Counted from the first letter of the stretch, positions 1 to 11,608 are shown. The stretch: DNA of 64,000 bases from Plasmodium malariae (GCF_900090045.1 NC_041783.1:1323501-1387500), one strand, 5' to 3'. The notes: a model not told the origin generated them from the letters alone. A program made the numbers and translations.

Positions 1-1486
1 TAATAATATCTTTTAGCCTTAATTTTTTTTTTTTAATTTCCTCGCTTACTAGAACAATATTTACCTTAGTTTGTAGGAAGCATTCTAAGGCAATATGACT
101 AGAATGATTTCCAATTATCCTAATAAAGTGATACCCCTTCAAGTATGTTTGTATGTGTGATATTAAATAACTAATATACTGACAGTATGTATACACAGTA
201 GTGTCAAAACCTAAGGAGCATTCAATAAATTCATTTCTCATTTCGTTATGTACTGTTTTGGGGGCACTTACTATTGCAGTTTTGTTCAATTTATTTTTCA
301 TTTTTCGAGGATATTTCTTTTTTACTTCTTCATCACTTAAGTCACTCAAAATTTCGTATGTAGCATCGTATAATTGACACTCTTCATGTTCATTTGCATG
401 TTCATTTGCTTGTTCGTTTGCATGTTCGTTTGCATAGTCGTTTGCATAGTCGTTTGCACGTTCATTTGCATGTTCGTTTGCATGTTCGTTTGCATAGTCG
501 TTTGCATAGTCGTTTCCATTTTCAGCTTCATTTATATTTCTATTTCCATTTCTATTTCCATTTCTATCTCCATTTCCATCCTCATGCTCACCATTTTCAT
601 GGCAGTATCCTCTTTTTGCGCCTTCTGCGTGAACTTCTTTGCTATTTCCTTTTCCATAAAGCATACCACGAACTATTCCATTTTCCTGCTCTACCTTTAT
701 TTCCCCTTCATATAACTTTTTTGCTCTCATCTTATGATATTTTTTTGTCTTAATTTTAATCTTTTCATTAGCTTGGTTGTAAATATTTTCAAAATACTCT
801 GCTAGTATGGCTGCTTGTCTATTACTATTAACCGCTCCAACAATTATTAAACCGTTCAAATTTAAGTGTCTACAAATTTTAAATAATTTTTTTTTGTCCT
901 TTTCGTTCAAAATATTTAATTTACTACTTTTTATCATGTCGAAACCACCACTATTTCTGAACATACTTATGTACTCATTTTTTAATTCCATGAAATCATA
1001 ATTTTGTACTCCTTTAAAACCATTTAAAAAACCATATAATACATTTTTTTTATTTTTCTTTCTTAAACAATCTAACACACCACAAATAATATTATGACCA
1101 CCTGGTGCTTGTAAACCTGTGAACAATATTCCTATATTTAGAATAACATCTTCACTGTAAACTTTCATCATTTCTTTAAGAAGAGAATTTTCAGTATAAT
1201 AGCTTCTTGATATGTCATCTGATATTTCGGTTGAACATGTATCATATAATTTTTTTCCTTTAAAATAATTTAAACAAGTATTTTCTCCATACAATTTGAT
1301 TATTGGTTTATTTATAGTATTAGGAAAATGGTTCTTCAAAACATCCTTTTCACATTTTCCACTTATATTATTTTCCATCTGTTCAATTATAGTCTTATTT
1401 TTCAGAGCAAGTGGTAGAGCGATTTTATGTTTCCTTCTTTCTTCTTGCAGTTCACTCAAGTGTTTTTTGGCGTTCTCAATATCCAT
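1..1486 (-). CDS. PFK11: 6-phosphofructokinase, degenerate PFK11-type (C-terminal part beyond window)
   Basis: The reading frame is open from an ATG at 1486 to the left edge, so only about 495 N-terminal residues are present. It follows the PPi-PFK/PFK-beta fold: LQAPGGHNII near residue 130, GFDTTVYTYCQYIS after residue 420, then FIRIIGNHSSHIALECFLQT near the edge. Two catalytic segments are altered. The GGDDSN metal/phosphate loop reads GAVNSN (217-222), and the PKTIDGD-type catalytic loop reads PKTVHNE (409-415), so the usual catalytic base Asp is His. A low-complexity 4-residue repeat (NEHA/NDYA) sits between these two segments. P. falciparum has an active two-domain PFK9 and a second gene, PFK11, next to FPPS; the neighbour here is FPPS, hence the name. 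It is probably not a working glycolytic enzyme. The start is uncertain: the frame stays open upstream to 1690 through a YKS/YNS repeat that has no ATG. Confidence 0.88.
   Translation of the reverse strand, partial: MDIENAKKHLSELQEERRKHKIALPLALKNKTIIEQMENNISGKCEKDVLKNHFPNTINKPIIKLYGENTCLNYFKGKKLYDTCSTEISDDISRSYYTENSLLKEMMKVYSEDVILNIGILFTGLQAPGGHNIICGVLDCLRKKNKKNVLYGFLNGFKGVQNYDFMELKNEYISMFRNSGGFDMIKSSKLNILNEKDKKKLFKICRHLNLNGLIIVGAVNSNRQAAILAEYFENIYNQANEKIKIKTKKYHKMRAKKLYEGEIKVEQENGIVRGMLYGKGNSKEVHAEGAKRGYCHENGEHEDGNGDRNGNRNGNRNINEAENGNDYANDYANEHANEHANERANDYANDYANEHANEQANEHANEHEECQLYDATYEILSDLSDEEVKKKYPRKMKNKLNKTAIVSAPKTVHNEMRNEFIECSLGFDTTVYTYCQYISYLISHIQTYLKGYHFIRIIGNHSSHIALECFLQTKVNIVLVSEEIKKKKLRLKDII
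393..520. repeat. 12-bp coding minisatellite in PFK11
   Basis: About ten imperfect copies of a 12-bp unit (CATGTTCGTTTG, with CATAGTCGTTTG and CATGTTCATTTG variants). Read on the minus strand in the PFK frame it encodes NEHA, NEQA, NERA and NDYA tetrapeptides. It expands a loop between the two altered catalytic segments. Confidence 0.9.
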
Positions 1487-1528
1487 GATGGTATCCAGGT
1501 GTTTATTTGTTAATGAACGTGGATATTT

Positions 1529-1648
1529 ACTATTATATTTGCTATATTTGCTATATTTGCTATAATTGCTATATTTGCTATATTTGCTATAATTGCTATA
1601 TTTGCTATATTTGCTATATTTGCTATAATTGCTATATTTGCTATAATT
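1529..1648. repeat. 9-bp minisatellite at the 5' end of PFK11
   Basis: About 13 copies of GCTATATTT / GCTATAATT. The unit is a multiple of three. In the PFK minus-strand frame it reads as (Y-K/N-S)n with no stop, but there is no ATG before the stop at 1691-1693. It is either 5' leader or part of a spliced N-terminal extension. Confidence 0.85.
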
Positions 1649-3411
1649 GTTCCTATTTTTGTTCCTAATATTATTATTATTATTATTTTTTTATTTATTT
1701 ATTTTTATTTTAAAACCCAATGACAGGTGTGTCTCTTGTGTGCCCCGCCTTTTGTTCCTCAGTGCACTTCTACATGCACATCATACAGGTGAAAACCAAA
1801 TGTAAAAAAGTGTATACAGATATTTAAAAAAAAAAAAAAAAAAATTGAATAAAAAAAAATTGCAGCTAATACTGCTCTAAAGAGGGTGCGTTGAACTTTT
1901 TTTCAGAGCTGCAAATATCAAGAGCAACAAAATGGTTACATGAACAGTCACATGGGCAGTTATACGATTGGTCTCATCAAGAATTACATTTCTGCCTTTT
2001 TTCATATGAAACCCTGTTTTATACTCTATATAGACATATCAAGCTTTAATAGAAGTACTGGTAAAAGGAAAAATAAGAGCAATATGGAGAAAAAAACATT
2101 TAGTATAAAAACATATACGTTATTATGTATTATTCGAATAAAGAGGACACAAAAAAAAAAAAAAAAAAAAAAAAAATTGCGAACAAGGCAATTTTTCAAA
2201 AAAGTAACTTGCACAAATTGATGTGGGTATATATACATATACATGCACATACAAATACGTCCATCTAATCATATTCACATATATGTGTGCCGTTTGAGGA
2301 TAATACTTAATTCTGCGAATGAAACAAGTGGCACCGTCTACAAAATAAATGAAATTATGTAAAAAAAGGGAACACTGAAAATGCGGAAAAAATGGAAAGA
2401 ACGGAAATAATGGAAGGAGTGGAAATAATGGAAGGAGCGGAAATAATGGAAGGAGCGGAAATAATGGAAGGAGCGGAAATAATGGAAGGAGCGGAAATAA
2501 TGGAAGGAGCGGAAATAATGGAAGGAGCGGAAATAATGGAAGGAGCGGAAATAATGAAAGGAGCGGAAATAATGAAAGGAGCGGAAAAAATATTCACATT
2601 TGTTTAATCTGCTTAAAACTTTCCCTACAACATAATAATTCAAAATAAAATATTAAAAAAGCGTAACACAAAGTATGAATAACCAGTGCATATATGAAAG
2701 AATAAATCATTATAGGTGATCACAAAAAAAAAAAAAAAAAATATAAATATATATGTATATGTGCATGTATATTTGTCTGTATCTTTTCTCTTATTTATCA
2801 CCCATAATGATCTATTGCAAATGAAGCAATAACGGATTCAAAATGTAAAATTAAAAAAAGTTTAGTAATATTCTAATGATGGCATCATAATTTATGCACA
2901 TGTGAATGTCTACTTAAAATATATGCGGCTAAGTCCCTTTAATAAATATATCATAATATGACGTAAAATGAAATAGGAAAAAATAAAGATCTACATATTT
3001 TTTTTTGCATACAAAAAAATTAAACTTAATTTTCAATGAATGCTTGTGTGCATCATATATAAATTGGGATAAATTAATTGTATTTGTTTAAAAAAAAAAA
3101 AAAAAAAAAAAAAAGCTTAATTTGGTGGTTACAATATTTTTGTAGTTACGCATACTTGTATGAACATAACTAAATATGCATACACGCCCACATACATATT
3201 CATAAACATATATATATATATATATATATACACACACCAGACTTACACGTATGTGCACTTGCTACTAAGAATAATTTAATGTACCTACATTAAAATACAT
3301 TAAAGCTTCATCTATTTTATTTTATTTTTTTTTTTTTTTTTGGGGTTTATGGCATATGATGAAAAAAAAAAATAATAAAATAAAATAAAGTAAAATAAAA
3401 TAGAATGACTC
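1649..3411. other. Intergenic: homopolymers and an 18-bp minisatellite
   Basis: No gene seen. The stretch holds several poly-A runs and, at about 2391-2586, roughly eleven copies of the 18-bp unit GGAAATAATGGAAGGAGC. That unit is open on both strands (MEGAEI on plus) but has no coding context. It separates the 5' end of PFK11 from the 3' end of FPPS, both on minus. Confidence 0.7.
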
Positions 3412-6331
3412 CTACGCACCAGTAAATAAAATGTCCAGCAAATATTTTAACACATATTCAATACCTATACATAAGTAAATTCAAAAAAGGGAAAATATAA
3501 AAAAATGTAAGAAGCAACGGCACATATGAAAAAAAAAAAAAAAAAAAAAAAATGAAACGTTCCTTTGAGACATTTTTAATATGCATTACCTTCGTGTTGC
3601 AACTCGCATATAGCCCTAAAGATGAAAAGGGAAAAAGATCATAAATGTGAACAAATATGCATATGTGTTATTGTGCATATAAGCTGAACGGAAAAAATAG
3701 TTATGCAGGCAAAAATGTTTACGTATATACATACATATGCATGTAAATGTATATATATGTACGTATACGCACAGTAATTTTCTTTTTTTTTTTTCCATTT
3801 TTTACTTTTGTATTTTTTCCTTTTGCTCCTTCTCATACTCACTGTAATGGTATTTTATGTCATATTGCTCATACATACTATCAATAACTTTAACACACTC
3901 TCTATTATTTTTCCCGTAATTTTTTATTATTTTAATTTTGTCTGATTCGGAACATAGCTCAAAAGTCTGGAAAACGGAGATTGCGAAATGCAGGTAAGGG
4001 GTAAAAAAAAGGAATAACAATAATATTAAAAATGTTAGTAATAATAACAATAATATTAATAATACTAACAAACATAATTATATTAATAACAGTAATAATA
4101 GTCATCAAGCGAGTTTTTTTTTTTTCACTGTTACGCACTTTTATTAGTGGCCAGGTTAATTTATTATTTTGTATGTCCGATCCAACTTTCCCCGTTTTTT
4201 CCTCGTCTCCAAAATAATCCATAAAATCGTCATGAATCTGAACAGTGCAGGAAAAAAAATGGAGAACGAAATGATGGAAAATAACATGGTAGAAATGAAC
4301 AAATGGATAAATTGTCAAAAGGGCATGTAATCAAATTGTGATCAAATGCGAAATAAAAAAGCACATGGAAATGGAAAAATTTTTTGAAAAAACCAACTTG
4401 AAAATACTCGCCCATCAAAACAGATATATTCTCAACCTTTTTGTAAATTAAGTTATCTAGAGATATTCCAGCTAGCTGCATACCTACGGTGCGTATATAA
4501 ATTGGTAAGAAAAATATGAACAGTCAGGAAAAAAAATAAAAAAAAATGCATAAAATATAAACGTCACAAAAAAAAAAAAAAAAAAAAGAAATAATAAAGC
4601 ACGAAATGTACGTATCAGCTGCTGGAATATTATGGCAAAAAATGTAACTAACCACACACAATAGGTAAAAAGAAAGAATAATATGCAGTTTTATGAATAA
4701 CTATATTTTGATAAACTTTAAAATTGATCATATTAATATTAATAAGTGACTGTTCTGAAACATTAATATTGTTAACGTCAATATTTCTACTTATGTCTGA
4801 GTATTTTTCAGAAAATATATTCGCATCTAGGTGTTGGCCAATAATAGTTTTTAAAGTAGCGTCTCTGAAGGAGGCTATAATGTCAACGTAGCAGCTTTCG
4901 TTTCGCAAATACAGCTCAATTAACCTGTTATCAGGAAAGGGACACAAACATATACACACGCACACACACACACAAAAATTATTACAAATAGCAAAGAAAC
5001 TATACCAACTATGACCTTTTTAATTTTTAAGAACTAACTTGTAAATGGCATTATACAAAAGGAGAACGTCATTCACGGCGTTTTTCGTTTCAACTTCTTT
5101 CAATAGATACCTATTCATCGTTCAGGAATGAGAAAAAAGAAAGGAAAGAAAGGGAAGAACGAACCAACGAAAGAATAATGGTTAACGCGTTGAAGAAGTA
5201 TACATGCATGCATTTACATAAAATTATTTTCAATAGGTAAATACAAAGCCAAAATTTTGGTCATACCAACAATATTTGTTTCTCCTCGTTTCTCCTTTGT
5301 CCATTATGTCATCGGCCACTAGGAACGACGCCTGTAAAATTTCTATGCACCAGGCTGAAAGGGAAACAATGCGTAAATAGAAAAATAAGCGGGTAGCTCT
5401 ATGTGTTGCGCGTCTCTATCTATATGTATACATACATGTACATTCGTATATATGTACGTAAAAGCATGTGTGCATTTATGTGTACACTCTTCTTAAGTAT
5501 CAGTTGCAGTTGCAAATATTATAAACCTAAACAAGCAGCCTTCTCCCACTCTGAACTGTTAATGTCCCTATTTTTTACATATTCATAAATTAAAATAACC
5601 AAAATGCCTCTTATATTTTTTCCCCCTGTCAAAAAAAAAAAAAAAAAAATAATAAAATAATAATAAAAAAATAATAAAAATATAAAATAGAAAAAAATAC
5701 TTCTTAATGGCTTCACACACTTTAAATTATTTCACCATTTACACATATCAGTTTCGGGGTAAACAAAATTTTTTTACCACTTTTAACAAATTATATCTTA
5801 AAATAATCCTTCTGCTCTTTTCATTTAATTATGTCCCAAAAAATATATTCATCATGTACGCAAAAATGTGTACATGAGTGTATATATACATACATATATA
5901 TATGTATGTATGTCCTACCTAAGCAGTTGTAATCAAATAAAAGTTTGTAATATTTTGAAATGTGTTCCTTTATGTGATCTTCTAGTATGTATTCGTTAAT
6001 ATGGCTTATGAAAGCATCCCTGTATTTGTCATACATCTAAGTATATATATGTATATATGGGTGTATTTATGTATATATATGAGTATATGGGGATACATAT
6101 GGGCATATATCTGCGCGTAAACATGAGGGACAGATAAGATATAAAGGCTACGTAATCTGCAGTAATTATTTCGAATTTTTATACGTTAAACAGATAAATA
6201 AATAAATAAATACATACACGTACATATATATATATTTATATAAATGTAAACTACTATGCTACAACAGCACTCACACTTCTAAAAAAGGCTAATCCTCCAT
6301 CCACTTCTTCGTTATTTACCTCCTTTTCCAT
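3412..6331 (-). CDS. FPPS: Farnesyl/geranylgeranyl diphosphate synthase, 11 exons
   Basis: Condenses IPP with DMAPP/GPP/FPP to make the C15/C20 prenyl diphosphates used for prenylation, ubiquinone and dolichol. Eleven exons join in consistent phase with GT-AG borders: 6275-6331, 5919-6036, 5527-5625, 5267-5354, 5039-5110, 4653-4924, 4398-4483, 4139-4237, 3806-3966, 3590-3615, 3412-3464. They encode 376 residues, close to the P. falciparum enzyme. The first Asp-rich motif is DDIMD, followed by KGETRR, in exon 4. The second is [10 protein letters not shown] in exon 8, followed by [20 protein letters not shown]. Exon 10 is only 26 bp (AICELQHE) but is needed for the conserved C-terminus ending LDILFTGA. 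No signal or transit peptide is evident. Both catalytic Asp clusters are intact, so it should be active. Confidence 0.95.
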
Positions 6332-6907
6332 ACTTGTTCTTTCCTTTGTTTATTCCTTTTTTTTTGTTTGTAAAATTATATTTTTAATAGTGTTGTGTGT
6401 GTGTGTGTTTCTTTTTTTACTATATTTTGATTACAAATTTGTTAAATTGAACGATGTGTTTTTAAAAGGATGTTTTCATTATATACTTAAAATGTAAATG
6501 GTGACAAGGAAGGAGATACTAATTTGTTATTCTTACTATATGTATATATATTTATATGTATTTATATATTTTTATGATTATATTTATATATAATGCATGT
6601 TTATATATATATTCATGTATATAAACATGTAAGCATCAAAATTTCGGGGAGAGCGTTTTTCTTACTCCGTGTTTATTTAATAAGCCTTTATTCAAGAAAC
6701 GTTTCCCAACAACTCCTTCTCATTGGTGCTATTGGCAGTTACCATTGTTGTGCGTTTTTGAATAGCCATATATTTATGCACAGTTAAAATGACTGTTCCT
6801 TTTTAACATACATATACATTTATGCTCTCCTTAGAAATGCTAATACAAACTATTCGTAAAAAACGTAAAAACAAAAAAATGTAAAAATTACTATTTCTGT
6901 ATAATGC

Positions 6908-6938
<31 letters not shown>

Positions 6939-7675
6939 TATTTCACATATATTATTATATATGTACGTGTTTTACGAAAAGGGCTATTTTCAGATATTGG
7001 AATGAAAAACAAAATGAAATACGGCTTCGATTTTTTACTAATTCGATTAAGTCAATAAAAAAAAAAAAAAAAAGAAGATATTGTAATTCCGCATTGTCCC
7101 TTTTTCGTAACTTCTTCTATGTGAATGTTTGCTGTTGTGGTTATATATATGTATACATAAATGTATATTGATAAACATATGTGCATACATAAACATATGT
7201 GTATGTTTGTACTTACATGACCAGAGAATAGTACTGAAAAACATTTGAGCATTAGTACATCATAACGAAATACAGCACTAAAGGAGCCTAACTTTTTTAA
7301 GCGTAAATGAGGGAAATACGAATACTCACATGAAACGGAATGGTAGCAAGTAACCACGGAGTTACATTCATATGAAACTCATTAGCGCGACGTAGAAGTA
7401 AAAAAATTTTCAGCAATGAAAAGCGTAGGCTGTAAAAGGTAACGTAGACATAAAAGGAAAAAGAGCTAATACGTAAAATGAGAAAAACTGCGCCAGAAAT
7501 TAAGGAAAACTTAGATATGCTACATATATATGCACGTACACACACATATATATATATATACGAAGAGAGAAATAGGAAAGCTATATAAGGGATACCCAGG
7601 AGGAAAAAGATAAAAAAAAAGGAGAAAATTTTGTATATTTGACGTGTAAGGTGTAGTTGCATGTTTGAAGTTTAG
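6332..7675. other. Intergenic between divergent FPPS and HCF101
   Basis: No gene seen in 1.3 kb. It contains short TA/TATG microsatellites, a ~30-bp poly-A at about 6907-6935 and scattered CA/TG motifs. As the only space between two divergent genes it presumably holds both promoters, but I cannot point to a specific element. Confidence 0.6.
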
Positions 7676-7971
<296 letters not shown>

Positions 7972-8010
7972 ATTTTTGTTTTTATTTTTATTTTTATTTT
8001 TTTTTTAAAG

Positions 8011-10446
8011 ATGGACAGTGACATAATCGACGAAGAATTTGTGTACGGCAAAAATATTGAAAAGATAAAGAAAAAAAAAGCGCTAATCTTAGATTGCCTA
8101 AAAAGTGTAACAGACCCAGATTTAAAAAAGAATATTGTTGAGTTAAATTTTGTTCGTAATTTAAAAATAATTGAAAAGGAATGTAGAAAATATGACGTAA
8201 ATTTTGATTTAAATTTGACAACTCCTGCCTGTCCTGTTAAGGAAGAATTAGTTGCAGAATGTAAAAAAAAATTGAGATTATATGAATGGATAGAAAATGT
8301 AAATATTAATATAACATTTATAAATTTTAATGAAAATAATAACAAAAGAAATCGAATTAATAAAATTGAAAATATTATATTAATATATAGTTGTAAAGGA
8401 GGAGTAGGGAAATCTTTTTTTTCAGTTAATTTTTCGTTTTACTTGAAAAAAAAAGGAGCATCCGTTGGACTTCTTGATGCAGATATTAATGGCCCGAGCT
8501 TACCCACATTACTTCCATTTGAACATACATACGCAAAATTTAAAAATACAAAAAAGACAAGGAATAATAAAATATTTTATGAAAAGGAGCTAGGTAATTA
8601 TGACCATAGTGATGATTGTACAAGTGGTATATCAAAGAAGGAAATTGAACAAAAGCTGGATTTTTTGCATATCCCTATAGTTGATCATCACAATGAGAAA
8701 TGGCAAAAGATCGATCAAATTAAAGGTGAGAGAGGGCAGGAAAGAGCAGATAGCAACGAGTTGAACAGTCACAGGGACAAAATTGGCGATATCTATGGAA
8801 TTGATCGTATTTTTAACATTGACAACAGTGATAACGTTAATCGCACTAATAATGCTAATCGCACTAATAGTGCTAATCGTTCTAATCAACCTAATCGCAG
8901 TAGCACAATAAATTTGAAAGGTAATGATGATGATGATAAGGAATCGCAAAAGGTCGTGAGAGATCACGTGCCATACCAAAATTTGGGTGAAACGAAAAAT
9001 AACGTGCACAGAATATCTTACGACCAGGGCAGTGTCAAGGATAAAGAAGTTTGTGAGGATGAACGAAACGACGAGAAGGAGGAAGAGGAGGAAAATGTGG
9101 ATAGACAACCCATGATTGAACCATTAGTATTTAAAGATGTAAAATTAATGTCTTATGCGTATATAAAAAATAAAAAAAATTTAGGATTTGCTTCTTTTCG
9201 AGGGCCTATACTAAATGAATTAATAAACGAATTTATAAATCATGTAGATTGGGGAATCCTAGATTATTTAATTATAGACATGCCTCCAGGAACTAATGAT
9301 ATACATTTAAATTTATTTGAAACTGAAAAAATTGATGGAATTATTATGGTAAGTACCCCCAATGATTTATCTATTAATGATGTAGAAAAAGGAATAAACA
9401 TGTGCAATTATTTTAATATACCAATAATTTGTCTGATTGTTAATATGAGTTATTTTATTTGTGATAGCTGCGATAAAAAACATTATATTTTTAATAACTG
9501 CAATATGGAGGATTTGAAAAAAAAATTTACTAAAGTGTACGACATTCCTTTTCATTCCTTGTTTGCAAGAAATGCGTACCAAGCTTGTGATAGCAGTGGT
9601 GATGGCAGTGGTGATGGCAGTGGTGATGGCAGCGGTGTACGTAGTGGTAGTCGTAGTGGTAGTCATAGTGGTAGTCATAGTGGTAGTCGTAATGGTAGTC
9701 GTAATGGTAGTCGTAATGGTAGTCGTAATGGTAGTCGTAATGGTAGTCGTAATGGTAGTCGTAATGGTAGTCGTAATGGTAGTCGTAATGGTAGTCGTCG
9801 TGATAGTCGTAATGATAGTCGTAGTGATAGTCATAGTGATAGTCGTAATGATAGTCGTAGTGGCAGTCGTAGTGGTAGTTATAGTGGTGGTTACAATGGC
9901 GTACGCAGTGATAGCCAAAATGGTAGTTGCAGTGACCGTAAAAGTGGTAGGACGAAGGGAGAGTTGAAATTCCCCTTTATTTTGGCCTTTGAAAAGCATT
10001 ATTTAATTGACAAGCTAGAATGTATTTTTCAAAATATTATAAGACAAATTTCTATAATAAAAAATAATCATATGTTGAACTTACCATCTTTACAAATATA
10101 TAACAAACAGTACATTCAACTATCCTTTGACTCGATAGAAAATAAATACGTCTTTGCAGATGATGTATTACTTTGTAATATTAAAGATATTCGATTAAAA
10201 TGTACATGTGACATATGCAAATTAAATAGGAAAAAGAAAAATTACAAAAAAAAAAAATTTTTAAATCGTAATATTTATGTAAAGGATATTATAAAACTAG
10301 GTACGTACAATGTTAAAATTGTGTGGTCAGATCAGCATGTATCTGTTTACTCATATTCTTACTTGAAACATATTTTTCAGAAAAAAAGGCTCAGTGGGGG
10401 AAGTGCATATTGCCAGGTGAGCAACAGTGATAGGTATGAGTGGTAG
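8011..10446 (+). CDS. HCF101: HCF101-type Mrp/NBP35 P-loop Fe-S carrier protein
   Basis: An 811-aa protein with the three-part HCF101 order. First is a DUF59/MIP18-like domain (about residues 28-110, with TTPACPVKEE). Then comes an Mrp/ParA P-loop NTPase starting CKGGVGKS at 128, with LLDADINGPS, DYLIIDMPPGTND and a CDSC pair at 484-487. Last is a DUF971 domain (about 700-795; Cys 731, 733 and 736; KLGTYNVKIVWSDQHVSVYSY). Plain Mrp/NBP35 proteins lack the DUF971 part. HCF101 proteins transfer [4Fe-4S] clusters. This one has no visible N-terminal targeting sequence (MDSDIIDEEF), which suits a cytosolic role as proposed for the Toxoplasma protein. Two low-complexity insertions interrupt the NTPase domain: about 185-365 (Asn/Asp/Glu/Lys-rich) and about 529-640 (Ser-Gly-Arg repeat). 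The last residues after LKHIF are uncertain, because CAG/GTGAGC at about 10417 could be a splice donor. Confidence 0.9.
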   Translation: MDSDIIDEEFVYGKNIEKIKKKKALILDCLKSVTDPDLKKNIVELNFVRNLKIIEKECRKYDVNFDLNLTTPACPVKEELVAECKKKLRLYEWIENVNINITFINFNENNNKRNRINKIENIILIYSCKGGVGKSFFSVNFSFYLKKKGASVGLLDADINGPSLPTLLPFEHTYAKFKNTKKTRNNKIFYEKELGNYDHSDDCTSGISKKEIEQKLDFLHIPIVDHHNEKWQKIDQIKGERGQERADSNELNSHRDKIGDIYGIDRIFNIDNSDNVNRTNNANRTNSANRSNQPNRSSTINLKGNDDDDKESQKVVRDHVPYQNLGETKNNVHRISYDQGSVKDKEVCEDERNDEKEEEEENVDRQPMIEPLVFKDVKLMSYAYIKNKKNLGFASFRGPILNELINEFINHVDWGILDYLIIDMPPGTNDIHLNLFETEKIDGIIMVSTPNDLSINDVEKGINMCNYFNIPIICLIVNMSYFICDSCDKKHYIFNNCNMEDLKKKFTKVYDIPFHSLFARNAYQACDSSGDGSGDGSGDGSGVRSGSRSGSHSGSHSGSRNGSRNGSRNGSRNGSRNGSRNGSRNGSRNGSRNGSRRDSRNDSRSDSHSDSRNDSRSGSRSGSYSGGYNGVRSDSQNGSCSDRKSGRTKGELKFPFILAFEKHYLIDKLECIFQNIIRQISIIKNNHMLNLPSLQIYNKQYIQLSFDSIENKYVFADDVLLCNIKDIRLKCTCDICKLNRKKKNYKKKKFLNRNIYVKDIIKLGTYNVKIVWSDQHVSVYSYSYLKHIFQKKRLSGGSAYCQVSNSDRYEW
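9594..9870. repeat. Coding SGSR/NGSR repeat (12-bp unit)
   Basis: Around twenty copies of a 12-bp unit (GGTAGTCGTAAT and variants GATGGCAGTGGT, GGTAGTCATAGT) in frame. They encode SGDG, SGSH, SGSR and above all NGSR tetrapeptides. The core NGSR copies are nearly identical at DNA level, which suggests recent expansion. Confidence 0.92.
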
Positions 10447-11608
10447 AGCTCGGTTATGCGGTGTGCAGACATGTGCACACTCCCATATACGCATGTTTCA
10501 CTTATGTACGCAAACTCATTTGTGTTTACTGTTTTGTTTATGTCTTTATGTTCTTTACTTTATACTATTCATTCCTAGTGTAGTTATGCAAATAAAGCCC
10601 TCCAATATTGCACAGGTGAATGTAATCACATGTGCTATTTGTTTTTTTTTTTTTTCTTTTTTTTTATCATTATGGACGTTGTTGAGACCACTTGATTGTT
10701 CATTTTGTAATTCTTTTAAAACCTGTATGATCTTTCAACTGATGGCTCTACCTCCTCGCGTGAGTGCATATATATATATGGCATCCCTGCACACACACAC
10801 ACACATATACATTATGCTTGCTCTTGCGATTGCACTTGCTATGTTTACTGCTATTACCACTTTTACTACCACTTCTATTTCTGTTTCAAATTATTTTCGA
10901 ATTGGAAACTCGCCTAACGAGGGAACAGTGCGGATGTGAATGAATAGGACTGCACAAAACGCATTTTAAAAGGAAAACTTTACTTTAAAAAGTTTATGAA
11001 CAAAAGCAAAATAATTTGTTTTTATTTTATACTTGCTTGTACTAAAAAGGAAAGCGAAAAACTTCTGTAAGGGGTATACATGTACATGAACATACGAATG
11101 TGCAGGTGTACATATATATATGCATATGCATACATGTATATGCGGGTATACGTATATGCGCATTTTTTTGCAAAAATGGGTATTCTCTCAGAATTGAATG
11201 TACTTGTTATTCGTAATTTCTAATGTACAAATTATAATATGAAAAAAGTTGTTCATGATAAGAGAACGAGTTAATGTTGTTATTACTGCGCGTGGTTCTT
11301 CCATCCGTACATATAGGCACACATATATGCATACACATATGTACACGTATATACACGCATACATGTATCAATACATGCACACGTACATCGCTGTAACACA
11401 ACGATAGGAGGGTGGAAAAACGCAGAAAATTATGAAAAGGAATCAAGAAATAAGAAAAAAGGAAAATAAATCATATGCAAAATCAAAAATGCTATACAAA
11501 TACATTTTTATGGTCAATACGGTAAATGCGCTAAACTTTTGAATGTACGGTTACAGGGAAACTATTCGCAAATACCTGTACACGTGCAAATGCACGGTTG
11601 TCGAGCGT
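10447..11608. other. Intergenic between convergent HCF101 and NOT2
   Basis: No gene I can support. It contains T-rich tracts, CA repeats at about 10790-10806 and TATG/CATA-rich stretches. An open plus frame at 10427-10939 is mostly Phe/Leu/Ile read from T-rich DNA. Confidence 0.6.

Noticed and set aside
374..753. Plus-strand Cys/Phe/His-rich ORFs
   Set aside because: They are antisense shadows of the 12-bp coding repeat and flanks in PFK11; the minus frame carries the conserved PFK sequence.
2338..2643. Repeat-peptide ORFs (MEGAEI; FRSFHY)
   Set aside because: The 18-bp intergenic repeat is open on both strands by chance of unit length; no neighbouring coding sequence or splice signals.
9367..9999. 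Thr-rich minus ORF and Val-rich plus ORF
   Set aside because: Out-of-frame readings of the NGSR repeat in HCF101.
10427..10939. Second exon of HCF101 after a CAG/GTGAGC donor
   Set aside because: A downstream acceptor (GCACAG at about 10616) exists and keeps frame, but the resulting peptide is Phe/Leu-rich with no similarity to HCF101 C-termini. Left as an uncertainty of the stop only.
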